NCBI GenBank assembly: GCA_946530775.1
Contig: CAMNAH010000010.1
Location: 1-14,574 of the forward strand
Direction: 5' to 3'
Source of the DNA: an uncultured Coriobacteriales bacterium
GTDB lineage: Bacteria; Actinomycetota; Coriobacteriia; Coriobacteriales; Atopobiaceae
DNA length: 14,574 nucleotides
Positions 1 through 7,944 of the stretch are shown here, one piece after another. Numbering within the stretch: position 1 is the stretch's first letter; each line of letters starts with the position of its first letter. The translations under genes were made by a program, and so were the position numbers. A model generated the notes under the pieces. The model was not told where the DNA came from. It made no database searches and was given only the letters and a program-made list of their open reading frames with translations.

Positions 1-1138
1 GGCTTCCCGCCTCGGGCGCGAAGGTGAGCGAGCTCTTGCGGCCGCCCGCTACGGCTGCGGCCATGTCGACGCCGAACGAGTCGAGGCGCTGCGAGGGCAG
101 CGAGACCCGGATGCCCTTATCGTCGACCACGCGGCCGAGCGCATCGAGCATCTCCTTGCATTGCGAGTGGTCCGTCGTCGAGAGCGACGAGAGCGAGACC
201 TCGTCATATCCGCAGGTCGCAAGCGCCTGGGAGGTTGCCTCCACAATCTGCTCGAGCGGCCGTTCGCGCACGGGGCGGTACGTCATGCCAGCTTGGCAGA
301 AGCGGCACCCGCGTGCGCATCCGCGCAGCACCTCGATGGAGAGGCGGTCCTGCACGGTCTCAAGATAGGGAACGATCCTCTGGGCGATGGGCTCGGTTGC
401 CGCGAAGTCGGGCTCGCAGCGCTTGTAGACGATGTCGGGCACATCCTCGCCCGCACGGGGAACCGCATAGCCCCACCGCGTGGACGTATCGTCGACGACC
501 TTCTCGTAGAGGGCGGGAACGTAGACGCACTGGATCTTGGCAAGCTCGCGCAGGATCTGAAGGCGGCTCGCGCCGAGGGCCCGCTGGTCGCGGATGCAGC
601 GCGCCACATCCTTGATGCTCTCCTCGCCATCGCCGAGCAGAACCGCATCGAACACGGCGGCCATGGGCTCCGCGTTATAGGAGGACGGCCCGCCCGCGAT
701 GATGATGGGATCGTCCTCATCGCGCTCGCAGGAGCGCTTGGCGATGCCGGCAAGGTCGAGAACCTCGAGGACGTTGGTCATGATGAGCTCGTGGGCGAGC
801 GTGAAGCCGATGACGTCGAAGGATGCAAGCGGAGAGGCTGATTCGAGCGAGAGCAGCGGGATCGACCGCTCGCGCATGAGCGCGATCATGTCGGTCCACG
901 GCAGGTACGCGCGCTCGCACGAGATGCCCTCGCAGCTGTTGAGCTCGTTGTAGAGAATGGCGATGCCCAAGTTGGGCTGGCCTATCTCGTACACGTCGGC
1001 ATAGACCATGCACACGTGGAAGGGCCCGTCCTGGTCCTCGCAGGCGCCCCATTCGTGGTCGAGATAGCGGGCCGGCTTCTCAACAAGCGGAAGCAGCGGC
1101 TCGATGAGGTGGAAGCAGTCGGTTCTCTCTACGCGCAT
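1..1138 (-). CDS. B12-binding radical SAM protein, TIGR03960 family (partial, C-terminus beyond window)
   Basis: The first 379 residues are present, read from ATG 1138 to the left edge. The N-terminal 200 residues look like the cobalamin-binding-like Rossmann part of this family (IGQPNLGIAILYNELN near residue 52, then DVIGFTLAHELIMTNV near 110 and IIIAGGPSSYNAEPMAAVFD near 145). The radical SAM cluster motif CARGCRFC follows at Cys274, Cys278 and Cys281, which should hold a [4Fe-4S] cluster and S-adenosylmethionine. Near the edge, LTFAPEAG is a typical family stretch. The in-family function is not firmly known. From recall, the gene usually sits beside or is fused to a DUF2344 (TIGR03936) partner and often precedes ribosomal protein genes rplU and rpmA, which cannot be checked here. 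The start is supported by GGGGAG overlapping the TAG stop of the preceding gene, 8 nt upstream. It is the last gene visible in the cell-shape operon. Confidence 0.88.
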   Translation of the reverse strand, partial: MRVERTDCFHLIEPLLPLVEKPARYLDHEWGACEDQDGPFHVCMVYADVYEIGQPNLGIAILYNELNSCEGISCERAYLPWTDMIALMRERSIPLLSLESASPLASFDVIGFTLAHELIMTNVLEVLDLAGIAKRSCERDEDDPIIIAGGPSSYNAEPMAAVFDAVLLGDGEESIKDVARCIRDQRALGASRLQILRELAKIQCVYVPALYEKVVDDTSTRWGYAVPRAGEDVPDIVYKRCEPDFAATEPIAQRIVPYLETVQDRLSIEVLRGCARGCRFCQAGMTYRPVRERPLEQIVEATSQALATCGYDEVSLSSLSTTDHSQCKEMLDALGRVVDDKGIRVSLPSQRLDSFGVDMAAAVAGGRKSSLTFAPEAGS

Positions 1139-1146
1139 GGACTCCC

Positions 1147-2028
1147 CTAGAGCTTTTCGATCGATGCATCGCGGCGGGCAAGCGCCGTCTCGCCGGATGC
1201 CTTGGGGTTGAGCTCGGCCTCGAAGCGGGCCTTGATGGCGTTGCCCGTGGCGAGCGTGCCGCCGTAGCCGAGTCCCGCGCGCAGCACCCAGCCCACGCCC
1301 GGGATAAGTCCCAACACGGTGCGTGCGAGCTGTCGATAGGCGAAGCCTGCACCCACGACGCCCGCCATCTCGGGGATGCGCGAGAGCGTGAGGCCCTTGC
1401 CATAGGCGGCGGCGATATCGAGGGCGAGCTTAGCCTGGTTGGTCGTCATGATGGGAAGATCGGAGCCGGGAATGAGGTTGATGGCACCCACGGTGGCGTT
1501 TTGAATGGCACACGACGTTATGAGGTGGCGCACCTCGACCGGGCGAATGAACGAGAAGTTGGCCGCAAAGGTGCGGTCCTTATCGGTTGCCCCGATGATC
1601 CACGAGGCGAGCTTCTCGAGCAGCGAGGGGCTGTCGCCCGCAGCGATGATGGCGGGCTCGTAGTCCTGGTAGCCCAGGTAGGAGAAATCGAAGGTCTCAA
1701 CCGCCGAGTGCACGATGATGGCGCAGGGGGTGGCATGGCTCGCGAGCTGCGAGACGGCACGCTTGAGGTCCTCCTCGTCGGTGCCTGCGACGATAACGGC
1801 GATATCGAAGGGGGCATCGGGTGCCGTGGGATCGGAAAGCGGGCGCACGCTCACAAGCCCGCCGGCCCTCTCGGCGAGAAATGCATCGCGCAGCGCGGAG
1901 ATCTGGTCGGGATCGGCGCCCTCTCCGAGCAGGATGAGGACCGATACCGTCTCGGTTGCGCTCCTATCGGCATCGCGACCGGCCTTGAACACGTCGAACA
2001 CCTTGTTATAGGGAATTTTGGATGCCAT
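1147..2028 (-). CDS. DUF697-like protein of unknown function in the cell-shape operon
   Basis: A 293-residue protein, not recognised with certainty. Residues 27-110 alternate hydrophobic strands and helices (VSVLILLGEG, FDIAVIVAGT, PCAIIVHSAV), like a Rossmann or G-domain fold, but no GxxxxGK(S/T) P-loop or NKxD motif is visible. Residues 165-265 resemble the DUF697/YcjF-type helical domain: a helix ending NLIPGSDLPIMTTNQAKLALDIA (near 184-206), then IPEMAGVVGAGFAYRQLART and a glycine-rich hydrophobic pair LGLIPGVGWVLRAGLGYGGT. In better-known relatives DUF697 follows an Era-like GTPase domain, so this protein may be a GTPase-derived form that lost nucleotide binding; that is inference. It may associate with the membrane through the C-terminal hydrophobic helices. 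ATG 2028 is preceded by GGGAGGA with good spacing. It lies 21 nt after rodA and 8 nt before the radical SAM gene, so it should be co-transcribed with both. Confidence 0.8.
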   Translation of the reverse strand: MASKIPYNKVFDVFKAGRDADRSATETVSVLILLGEGADPDQISALRDAFLAERAGGLVSVRPLSDPTAPDAPFDIAVIVAGTDEEDLKRAVSQLASHATPCAIIVHSAVETFDFSYLGYQDYEPAIIAAGDSPSLLEKLASWIIGATDKDRTFAANFSFIRPVEVRHLITSCAIQNATVGAINLIPGSDLPIMTTNQAKLALDIAAAYGKGLTLSRIPEMAGVVGAGFAYRQLARTVLGLIPGVGWVLRAGLGYGGTLATGNAIKARFEAELNPKASGETALARRDASIEKL

Positions 2029-2049
2029 GTCCTGTCCTCCCGATGCGCG

Positions 2050-3231
2050 CTAGCCGGACTTCTGCCGGTGGAACCATATCGATTGAACCATACCCACCGC
2101 CATGATCTGCGAAATCATCGACGATGAGCCGAAGCTGATGAACGGAAGCGGGATGCCCGTGATGGGCATGATGCCGATGCACATGCCCACGTTCTCGAGC
2201 ACCTGGAACGACCACATGCCCACGCACCCCACGAGCACGAGCTTCGAGAAGGGCGCATCGATGCGCATGGCGAGCAGTACGGTCGAGATGATCATCCATG
2301 CGAAGAGCCCGAGCAGAAGGAGCGACCCCACGAAGCCGAACTCCTCGGCCATCAGGGCGAAGACGAAGTCGGTATGCGACTCGGGCAAGAATCCGCTCGC
2401 TGCCTGCGTGGCATTGCCAAGGCCCTTGCCGAAAAGCCCTCCCGAACCCACCGCGATCTTGGCCTGCTGGAGGTTGTAGCCGTTGCCGGAGGGGTCGACC
2501 GAGGGGTCGACGAACACGATGAGGCGGTTGAGCTGGTATTCCTTCAGGATGTGGGGGATGCCTTCGATCTGAGACTCGATGATGATGGCGGCAGATCCCA
2601 CCACGATGAGCGCAATGGTGAAGAGAACCCATGTGGGTTTGGGACCCGAGCAGATAATGATGATGGCCCCCGTGACGAGGATGATGAGGCCCGTGCCCAG
2701 GTCGGGCTGCACCATGATGAGCGCGAACGGGATGAAGAGCATGGCGCAGAGGCGCACGTAATCGCGCAGGTTCTCGACCTTGCCGTTGTACTGGGCGCAC
2801 AGTGATGCCACGAAGAAGATGGTCACGAGCTTGGCGAGCTCGGAGGGCTGCATGGTCATGTTGATGATGGGGACCTTGACCCAGCCCGTCATGCCCATGG
2901 CGCTCCATGAGAGGCCCGGGATGCGCGGCGATATGAGCAGCAAGGCATCGAAGATGAGCAGCGCCGTCGACATATTCTGCAGCGACCTGCAGTCGAAGCG
3001 CCAGATGAAGGCGGCGGCGATGAGGCCGAGCACGATGCCCAGGATATGGCGCGAGAACACGGCGTTGGGGTTGGTGAGCGACGCCGACCAGATGATGAGC
3101 GCGCCATAGGCGATGAGCAGCAGTGCGGGCACGAGCTGCGGAAGATAGAGGCTCGAGAAGAAGCCCTTCTCCCTGTTGAGACGATCGCCCACATCGGGGT
3201 TGCGCGTCATATGCTGCGGTGCACCTGCCAT
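2050..3231 (-). CDS. rodA: RodA, peptidoglycan glycosyltransferase (SEDS family)
   Basis: A 393-residue polytopic membrane protein with about ten hydrophobic segments, the usual RodA/FtsW/SpoVE size. It polymerises lipid II into glycan strands of the side wall, working with PBP2. Family landmarks are present in order: MQPSELAKL (127-135), VQPDLGTG (174-181) with Asp177, VGSGGLFGKGLG (261-272), PESHTDFVFA (283-292) with Asp288 in the HTDF motif tied to polymerase activity, and ITGIPLPFISFGSSSM (357-372). Next to mrdA it is RodA rather than the division paralogue FtsW. The segment before QPSE reads TGWVKV, whereas many relatives have an Arg-Trp-Ile here. ATG 3231 is supported by AGGAAG, which overlaps the TAG of mrdA; the next Met (residue 8) lacks an equally good site. 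It lies 9 nt after mrdA and 21 nt before the DUF697-like gene. Confidence 0.95.
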   Translation of the reverse strand: MAGAPQHMTRNPDVGDRLNREKGFFSSLYLPQLVPALLLIAYGALIIWSASLTNPNAVFSRHILGIVLGLIAAAFIWRFDCRSLQNMSTALLIFDALLLISPRIPGLSWSAMGMTGWVKVPIINMTMQPSELAKLVTIFFVASLCAQYNGKVENLRDYVRLCAMLFIPFALIMVQPDLGTGLIILVTGAIIIICSGPKPTWVLFTIALIVVGSAAIIIESQIEGIPHILKEYQLNRLIVFVDPSVDPSGNGYNLQQAKIAVGSGGLFGKGLGNATQAASGFLPESHTDFVFALMAEEFGFVGSLLLLGLFAWMIISTVLLAMRIDAPFSKLVLVGCVGMWSFQVLENVGMCIGIMPITGIPLPFISFGSSSMISQIMAVGMVQSIWFHRQKSG

Positions 3232-3240
3232 AATCGCTTC

Positions 3241-5289
3241 CTACCAAAGATACGAGGAGTCGCCCTGCTCGGCGCCCTCGACGTTATATGAGAACAGGGT
3301 ATCGGGCTGATCGTAGATCGCTCCCATGATATCGCGCACGACGTACATGCCCGACTGGGCGCCCTCGAGGACCTCATCGATGTTCGCGCCCACAACGTAC
3401 TTGGGATTGTCGGCGGGGACGATCCCGATAAACCAGCCGATGGGATTGTCGTTGATGGTCTCGCCCGAGCCGGTCTTTCCCATGACCTTGACGGACATGT
3501 TGGTCCAGTGCTGGGCGTAGTCCCACGACTCCTCGTAGACCATGCCCGTGAGGCCGGCCTTGACGACATCGAGGCTCTTCTTGGGCTCGGGGCACTCGTA
3601 GAGCACCTCAGGCTTGTAGTCGATAACGCTGCCCTCCCCCGTCGCCGACATGACGCTCTTGAGGACATGGGGCCTCATGATGAAGCCGTCGTTGGCGATG
3701 CCGCAGTACGCGTCGACCATCTGGAGGCAGGTCACGAGCATGTCGCCCTGACCGATGGCGATGTTGCAGTTATCGCCGCCCTGCCAGCGTCGCTGCTCGT
3801 CGGTAGCGTCGGAGAAATAGTTCCACTTCCACTCGGCATCGGGGACGCGGCCGGATTCCTCGCTTGGAAGGTCGATTCCCGACTTCTGTCCAAGTCCGAA
3901 CTTGCGGTAGGTCTTCTGAAGCCCCTCGGGCTCGTCGGAATAGTAGAAACCCTTGCCGATTTCGTAGTAGACGACGTCGCAGGAATAGGTGATGCCGTGC
4001 TGGATATCCATGTAGCCATGGCCGGTCTTAACCCAGCAGGCCATGCCGTAATCCTCGCCGAAGCCCGTCCACCAGCCGGTGCAGTTCCACGAGGACTTGT
4101 CGTTGGCGATGCCGTATTCGAGGGCAGCGAGCGATGAGAGCGCCTTGATCGTCGAGGCGGCGGGGTATTGTCCCGAGATCGCACGGTTGAAGAGCGGGTA
4201 GTTGTTCTTCTCGTCGGAGAGCGTCTCCCAGTCCGAGTTGGAGATGCCGCCCACGAAGACGCTCGGCGAATACGTGGGAAAGCTCGCCATGGCAACAACG
4301 GCACCCGTCGCGCACTCGATGGCGACGGCGCATCCCGAGCTCGCGGGATAGCCCTGTTGCCTGATGTAGTTGCTCACGTTGACAAGGGAGCGCTCGGCTG
4401 CCTCCTGGATCTTGGCATCGATCGTGAGCATGAGGTCGGAGCCGGACTGCGCATCGATGTTCGCAACGTAGTCGAGCACGTTGCCGCCGGAATCCACATA
4501 GACAGTCTGCTCGCCGCTGATGCCCTGGAGCACCGATTCATACTGGTACTCGACGCCCGCCTGGCCGACGATATCGCCGGAATGGTAGACGATCGAGCCC
4601 TCATCGTCAGAGTTGCTCTCGAGCTGCTCGGCCGTCACGGTGCCCGTATAGCCCACGATATGCGCCGCCAGGGAGCCGTGCGGATAAAAACGCTCGGAGC
4701 GCTGCTCCACGTCGACCTCGGGAAACACCTCGGGGTGTGCTGCGATGAAGGCGACCACGCGTCGCGACACGTCGACCGATACCGTGCGTTTGCTCTGGGC
4801 ACCCGCCGACTCGTCGCGGATCTTGCGCCTGGTGGCCATGTAGGGCATGCCGCAGAGGTTCGAGAGGAGCTGCACCTCCACGACATCCGAAACGACATCG
4901 GCTCCAGCAACCACGGTGAGGCTCGGACGGTTGGTCACGATCTCGATGCCGTTGCAGTCGAGGATGCGCCCGCGCGGCGCAGCCGTGCGTATGGTGCGGG
5001 TGCGGTTCATCTCGGCGAGATGCGAATACTCTTCGCTCGACACGAGCTGCATCGACCACAGGCGTGCGAACAGCGCCGCGAAGATCGCGCAGACATAGAC
5101 GAACAGGCCCTTGAGACGTCCCGAGAAAGTCTTTTCGGCCGAGGTGTCCGAACCGCCCGACGCGGTGGGCGCTCCGCCGCCGATGTCGAGCGAGAAGCTC
5201 GATTCGGACCTACCGAAATAGAAGTAGATGCCGATGAGCGCGGCGGCCAGGGCAAGGGCGCCTATGACGATGACAAGCATGGAGTCCAA
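3241..5289 (-). CDS. mrdA: Penicillin-binding protein 2, peptidoglycan D,D-transpeptidase
   Basis: A 682-residue class B PBP that cross-links side-wall peptidoglycan with RodA. Residues 5-26 form one hydrophobic span and residues 60-80 a second; the second is the canonical anchor, followed by the dimerisation-domain start TAAPRGRILDCNG (102-114). Transpeptidase motifs: Ser379-Thr-Ile-Lys382 (SxxK nucleophile), Ser436-Cys-Asp438 (SxN position, with Asp in the third place as in other PBP2s), and Lys605-Thr-Gly-Ser (KTG, followed by Ser where many have Thr). Cys403, Cys418, His424 and Cys437 are spaced like the zinc site described for PBP2. The start is uncertain: TTG 5289 has AGGCGG 8 nt upstream (5298-5303), while ATG 5280 has a more usual codon but a poor ribosome site. 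Both keep the first membrane span. Gaps are 12 nt after mreD and 9 nt before rodA. Confidence 0.94.
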   Translation of the reverse strand: MDSMLVIVIGALALAAALIGIYFYFGRSESSFSLDIGGGAPTASGGSDTSAEKTFSGRLKGLFVYVCAIFAALFARLWSMQLVSSEEYSHLAEMNRTRTIRTAAPRGRILDCNGIEIVTNRPSLTVVAGADVVSDVVEVQLLSNLCGMPYMATRRKIRDESAGAQSKRTVSVDVSRRVVAFIAAHPEVFPEVDVEQRSERFYPHGSLAAHIVGYTGTVTAEQLESNSDDEGSIVYHSGDIVGQAGVEYQYESVLQGISGEQTVYVDSGGNVLDYVANIDAQSGSDLMLTIDAKIQEAAERSLVNVSNYIRQQGYPASSGCAVAIECATGAVVAMASFPTYSPSVFVGGISNSDWETLSDEKNNYPLFNRAISGQYPAASTIKALSSLAALEYGIANDKSSWNCTGWWTGFGEDYGMACWVKTGHGYMDIQHGITYSCDVVYYEIGKGFYYSDEPEGLQKTYRKFGLGQKSGIDLPSEESGRVPDAEWKWNYFSDATDEQRRWQGGDNCNIAIGQGDMLVTCLQMVDAYCGIANDGFIMRPHVLKSVMSATGEGSVIDYKPEVLYECPEPKKSLDVVKAGLTGMVYEESWDYAQHWTNMSVKVMGKTGSGETINDNPIGWFIGIVPADNPKYVVGANIDEVLEGAQSGMYVVRDIMGAIYDQPDTLFSYNVEGAEQGDSSYLW

Positions 5290-5301
5290 CCGTCACACCG
5301 C

Positions 5302-5844
5302 CTAATGCAGCTTGGTCGAGCGGCCGGCAGGACGGTTCGAGGAGAGCGTGAATCCGCCGCGGTTCCGCGAGAGGATGCTCACGAAGGGCAGATAGCAGAT
5401 CACGGTGATGATGGTTGTGGGAAGGGCGCGCATGAAGAGCGCCTCGATGAAGCCCGCCCCCTCGACCATGACGAGGGCGAGCGCGTAGGCACCCGATACG
5501 GCGAGCGCACAGACGGCGAACTGCGTCACGGAGACGCTGGTGTCATCGTTGAGCTTGTTGCGCACCTCCATGCCGAGCACGAAGGACGAGATCGTGAGCA
5601 GAAGCGCCATGAGCCCGAGCGGGCTCGTGGAGCAGAAATCGAAGAAGAGGCCGCAGAGAAAACCTGCGATGGTTCCATATGAACCGCCCACGAGCTGCGC
5701 GAGAAGCGCCGCCAGGATGAGCATGAAGTTGGCCCTACCCCCGAAGAAGGACAGATTCGGCGCGATCACGAGCTGGAGCAGCGCGCAGATGACGGAGAGG
5801 ATGATCGTGAGCCGCTTCTTGGTGTTCTTATCGATCGCCTGCAT
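5302..5844 (-). CDS. mreD: MreD, rod shape-determining integral membrane protein
   Basis: A 180-residue protein, close to the usual MreD size. About five hydrophobic segments are visible (near residues 12-30, 39-53, 55-71, 77-92, 105-127, with a further one at 141-158), ending in a short basic tail. MreD sequences are poorly conserved, so the call rests on length, topology, the MreD-like GTIAGFLCGLFFDF stretch (57-70) and on position between mreC and mrdA. MreD is thought to join MreC in coupling cytoplasmic MreB to RodA-PBP2. ATG 5844 lies 3 nt after the mreC TAG, so it is probably translated by coupling with mreC; its stop TAG is 12 nt before the mrdA TTG. Confidence 0.9.
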   Translation of the reverse strand: MQAIDKNTKKRLTIILSVICALLQLVIAPNLSFFGGRANFMLILAALLAQLVGGSYGTIAGFLCGLFFDFCSTSPLGLMALLLTISSFVLGMEVRNKLNDDTSVSVTQFAVCALAVSGAYALALVMVEGAGFIEALFMRALPTTIITVICYLPFVSILSRNRGGFTLSSNRPAGRSTKLH

Positions 5845-5847
5845 GCG

Positions 5848-6822
5848 CTACCACTCCCCGTCCTCGTCGTCGGGGTTCTCTGCAAGCGTCTGCACCTCGG
5901 GCACGTTGCTCACGGCGCTCATCTCCTGGGCATCGGCCTCGGCGATGTCCTCTGCGCTCGCACGCTGCTCATCGGTGAGCGAGGTGATGACGAGGACCTC
6001 CTCGAGCGACTGGACACGCGCGAAGGCCTCGACGGAGATCTCTAGGTAGAGCGCGCCGGGGTTGCGCTCGACGACCGTGATGCGTCCGAGGGGCAAGCCC
6101 TTGGGATAGACGCCGCCGAGACCGCTCGTAACCACGATGTCGTCGGGTTCGGCGGTGAGGTCGGATCGGACAAGGTTGAGCGAGAGCCCGCCGCTTGCCG
6201 ATCCGTCGAGGATGCCCTGGGCGCGGTTCGACTGGATCATGGCCGGCACCGAGGAGCCCTCGTCGAAGATGAGGCGCACCACGGAGCTGTTGGGGGCCGT
6301 GGAGATGATCTGGCCTATGACGCCCGAGCCGTCCATGACGGGCATGCCCACCGTGAGGCCGGAGGACGAGCCCTTGTCGATCGTGACCGTGGAAGTCCAG
6401 GTATCGGTGGAGCCGGAGATGACCTTGGCGGAAATCGATTGCAGGTTGTAGGTGGACTGGATGCCCATGAGCGATGCGAGGCGGTCGGCCATGAGGGCCT
6501 TCTCCTCGAGCTCGACGTTGCGCTGCCTGAGCGCCTCGTTCTCGGCCCTCAGCTCGGAGAGCGTCTCCTGACTTGCCGTGAGGTTGGAGAAGATGTTGCC
6601 GAGTCCGTATATGGGTGAGGTAATGGCAGAACCCACGACCCTGAACGGCGTCGCGACAGCGGTGAATCCGCCGCGTGCCAATCCGAGCACGCCGCTATCG
6701 CCCGTACGCACGCTCGCCGTGAAGAGCACGAGCGAAAGCACGGTAAGAATAATCAGAGCACGGCCACCCGTCTTGGGGGCCGTGCCTGAGAGACCTGAGC
6801 CAAAATCTCGGCCGGCTGCCAT
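5848..6822 (-). CDS. mreC: MreC, rod shape-determining periplasm-side scaffold protein
   Basis: A 324-residue single-span protein. A short cytoplasmic tail (1-20) precedes a membrane helix at about 22-38 (ALIILTVLSLVLFTASV). A coiled coil follows at about 79-115, rich in Glu, Leu and Arg (SELRAENEALRQRNVELEEK), then the beta-strand domain from about 125 with the family pattern SSGLTVGMPVMDGSGVIGQI (154-173) and GLGGVYPKGLPLGRI near 234-248. The last 50 residues are acidic (ends NPDDEDGEW) and look disordered. MreC self-associates outside the membrane and activates PBP2-RodA. ATG 6822 follows AGGTGA with short spacing, 12 nt after the mreB stop, and the gene is tightly coupled to mreD. Confidence 0.94.
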   Translation of the reverse strand: MAAGRDFGSGLSGTAPKTGGRALIILTVLSLVLFTASVRTGDSGVLGLARGGFTAVATPFRVVGSAITSPIYGLGNIFSNLTASQETLSELRAENEALRQRNVELEEKALMADRLASLMGIQSTYNLQSISAKVISGSTDTWTSTVTIDKGSSSGLTVGMPVMDGSGVIGQIISTAPNSSVVRLIFDEGSSVPAMIQSNRAQGILDGSASGGLSLNLVRSDLTAEPDDIVVTSGLGGVYPKGLPLGRITVVERNPGALYLEISVEAFARVQSLEEVLVITSLTDEQRASAEDIAEADAQEMSAVSNVPEVQTLAENPDDEDGEW

Positions 6823-6834
6823 AGCGTCACCTGG

Positions 6835-7878
6835 TTACTGTCCGGTGCTCTGTACAAAGCCTCCGGAAAGCGCGTTTGCTTCCAAAACCTTTGCGCAGCC
6901 CACGACGACGTTCTCGAGTGCCGTCGGGCTGACATTGACGGGCACGCCCGTCTCCTCGCGCAGCCTCTGATCGAGACCGCGGAGCAGACCGCCGCCGCCC
7001 GTGAGCAGGATTCCGTAATACATGAGGTCGCTCGCAAGGTCGGGCGGCGTCGCGTCGAGCGCGTCCTTCACGGCCTTGGTGACCTCGTCGAGGGGCCTGT
7101 TGAGCGCGCGGCGAATCTCCTCGGACTCGATGCGCACGGTCTTAGGAAGACCGCTCATGACGTCGCGGCCGTTCACCTCGACGTCGAGCTCCTCGGCAAG
7201 CGGGGCTGCAGAGCCCACCTTGATCTTGATGTCCTCGGCCGTACGCTCGCCGATGGAGAGGTTATAGGCATCGCGCACGTGCTGAAGGATGGTCTGATCG
7301 AACTCGTCGCCCGCGGTGCGGATGGACTGGGAGACCACAATGCCGCCCATGGCGATGACGGCGACCTCGGTGGTGCCTCCGCCGATATCGACCACCATGG
7401 AGCCCGTGGGATCCTCGATGGGAAGATCGGCTCCGATGGCTGCGGCCATGGGCTCCTCGATGAGGTACGCCTGGCGTGCGCCGGCCTGGATGGTGGCCTC
7501 GAAGACGGCGCGCTTCTCGACTGAGGTAACGCCCGAGGGAACACACACCACGACGCGGGGACGGGGCGACCAGGGATACCGGCGCTCGCGTGCCTTCTCG
7601 ATGAAGTAGTGGAGCATGACCTCGGTCACGTCGAAGTCGGCGATGACGCCGTCCTTCAGAGGGCGCTCGGCAATGATGGAGCCGGGCGTGCGGCCGATCA
7701 TGCGCTTGGCGTCGGCGCCTACCGCAAGAACGCGGTTCTCGTTGCGGTCGATGGCGACGACTGAGGGCTCGTTGAGCACGATGCCCTGGCCGCGCACGGC
7801 AACCAGCGTGTTGGCCGTGCCCAGATCGATGGCGAGGTCGCCGCCGGACTCACCGAATAGAGTATCGAGAAATGACAT
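6835..7878 (-). CDS. mreB: MreB, actin-like rod shape-determining ATPase
   Basis: A 347-residue bacterial actin. It forms membrane-bound filaments that guide side-wall synthesis. Visible motifs: phosphate-1 DLGTANTL (18-25), IEEPMAAAIG (140-149) with the catalytic-site glutamate, phosphate-2 DIGGGTTEVAV (164-174), and the adenosine loop LTGGGGLLRGL (292-302). The N-terminal MSFLDTLFG can form the short hydrophobic membrane-binding helix. ATG 7878 was chosen because AAAGGA lies 4 nt upstream (7883-7888) and the protein starts as MreB normally does; an in-frame TTG at 7899 would add seven residues and cover the ribosome site. It heads the mreBCD-mrdA-rodA run, and a weak promoter candidate lies at 7916-7944. 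Confidence 0.96.
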   Translation of the reverse strand: MSFLDTLFGESGGDLAIDLGTANTLVAVRGQGIVLNEPSVVAIDRNENRVLAVGADAKRMIGRTPGSIIAERPLKDGVIADFDVTEVMLHYFIEKARERRYPWSPRPRVVVCVPSGVTSVEKRAVFEATIQAGARQAYLIEEPMAAAIGADLPIEDPTGSMVVDIGGGTTEVAVIAMGGIVVSQSIRTAGDEFDQTILQHVRDAYNLSIGERTAEDIKIKVGSAAPLAEELDVEVNGRDVMSGLPKTVRIESEEIRRALNRPLDEVTKAVKDALDATPPDLASDLMYYGILLTGGGGLLRGLDQRLREETGVPVNVSPTALENVVVGCAKVLEANALSGGFVQSTGQ

Positions 7879-7882
7879 CGTA

Positions 7883-7888
7883 TCCTTT
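7883..7888 (-). promoter_or_regulatory. Ribosome binding site deciding the mreB start
   Basis: AAAGGA on the minus strand, 4 nt before ATG 7878. It would lie inside the coding region if the upstream TTG at 7899 were used, which argues for the ATG. Confidence 0.7.
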
Positions 7889-7915
7889 CCCGTGAACAAT
7901 CACATATGGTCTATC

Positions 7916-7944
7916 ACTATACGACAGAACGGGTTAGCCTTCAG
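7916..7944 (-). promoter_or_regulatory. Candidate sigma-70-type promoter for mreB
   Basis: On the minus strand, TATAGT (7916-7921, five of six consensus bases) is preceded by a 17-nt spacer and a poor -35, CTGAAG (7939-7944, three of six). The -35 lies in the last codons of the TPR gene. A transcript would begin near 7909, giving a leader of about 30 nt before mreB. The -35 is weak, so chance is a fair alternative; the 55-nt spacer, longer than any gap in the downstream run, makes an internal promoter reasonable. Confidence 0.35.

Noticed and set aside
2006..3247. Minus-strand frame of 413 codons overlapping rodA
   Set aside because: It is His/Arg-rich and lacks motifs, while the rodA frame has all SEDS landmarks and a good ribosome site.
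4168..5682. Plus-strand frame of 504 codons opposite mrdA and mreD
   Set aside because: Same antisense artefact; PBP2 and MreD are clear on the minus strand.
7879..7899. Upstream TTG start for mreB adding seven residues
   Set aside because: The ribosome site AAAGGA lies within that extension and fits ATG 7878, which gives the usual MreB N-terminus.
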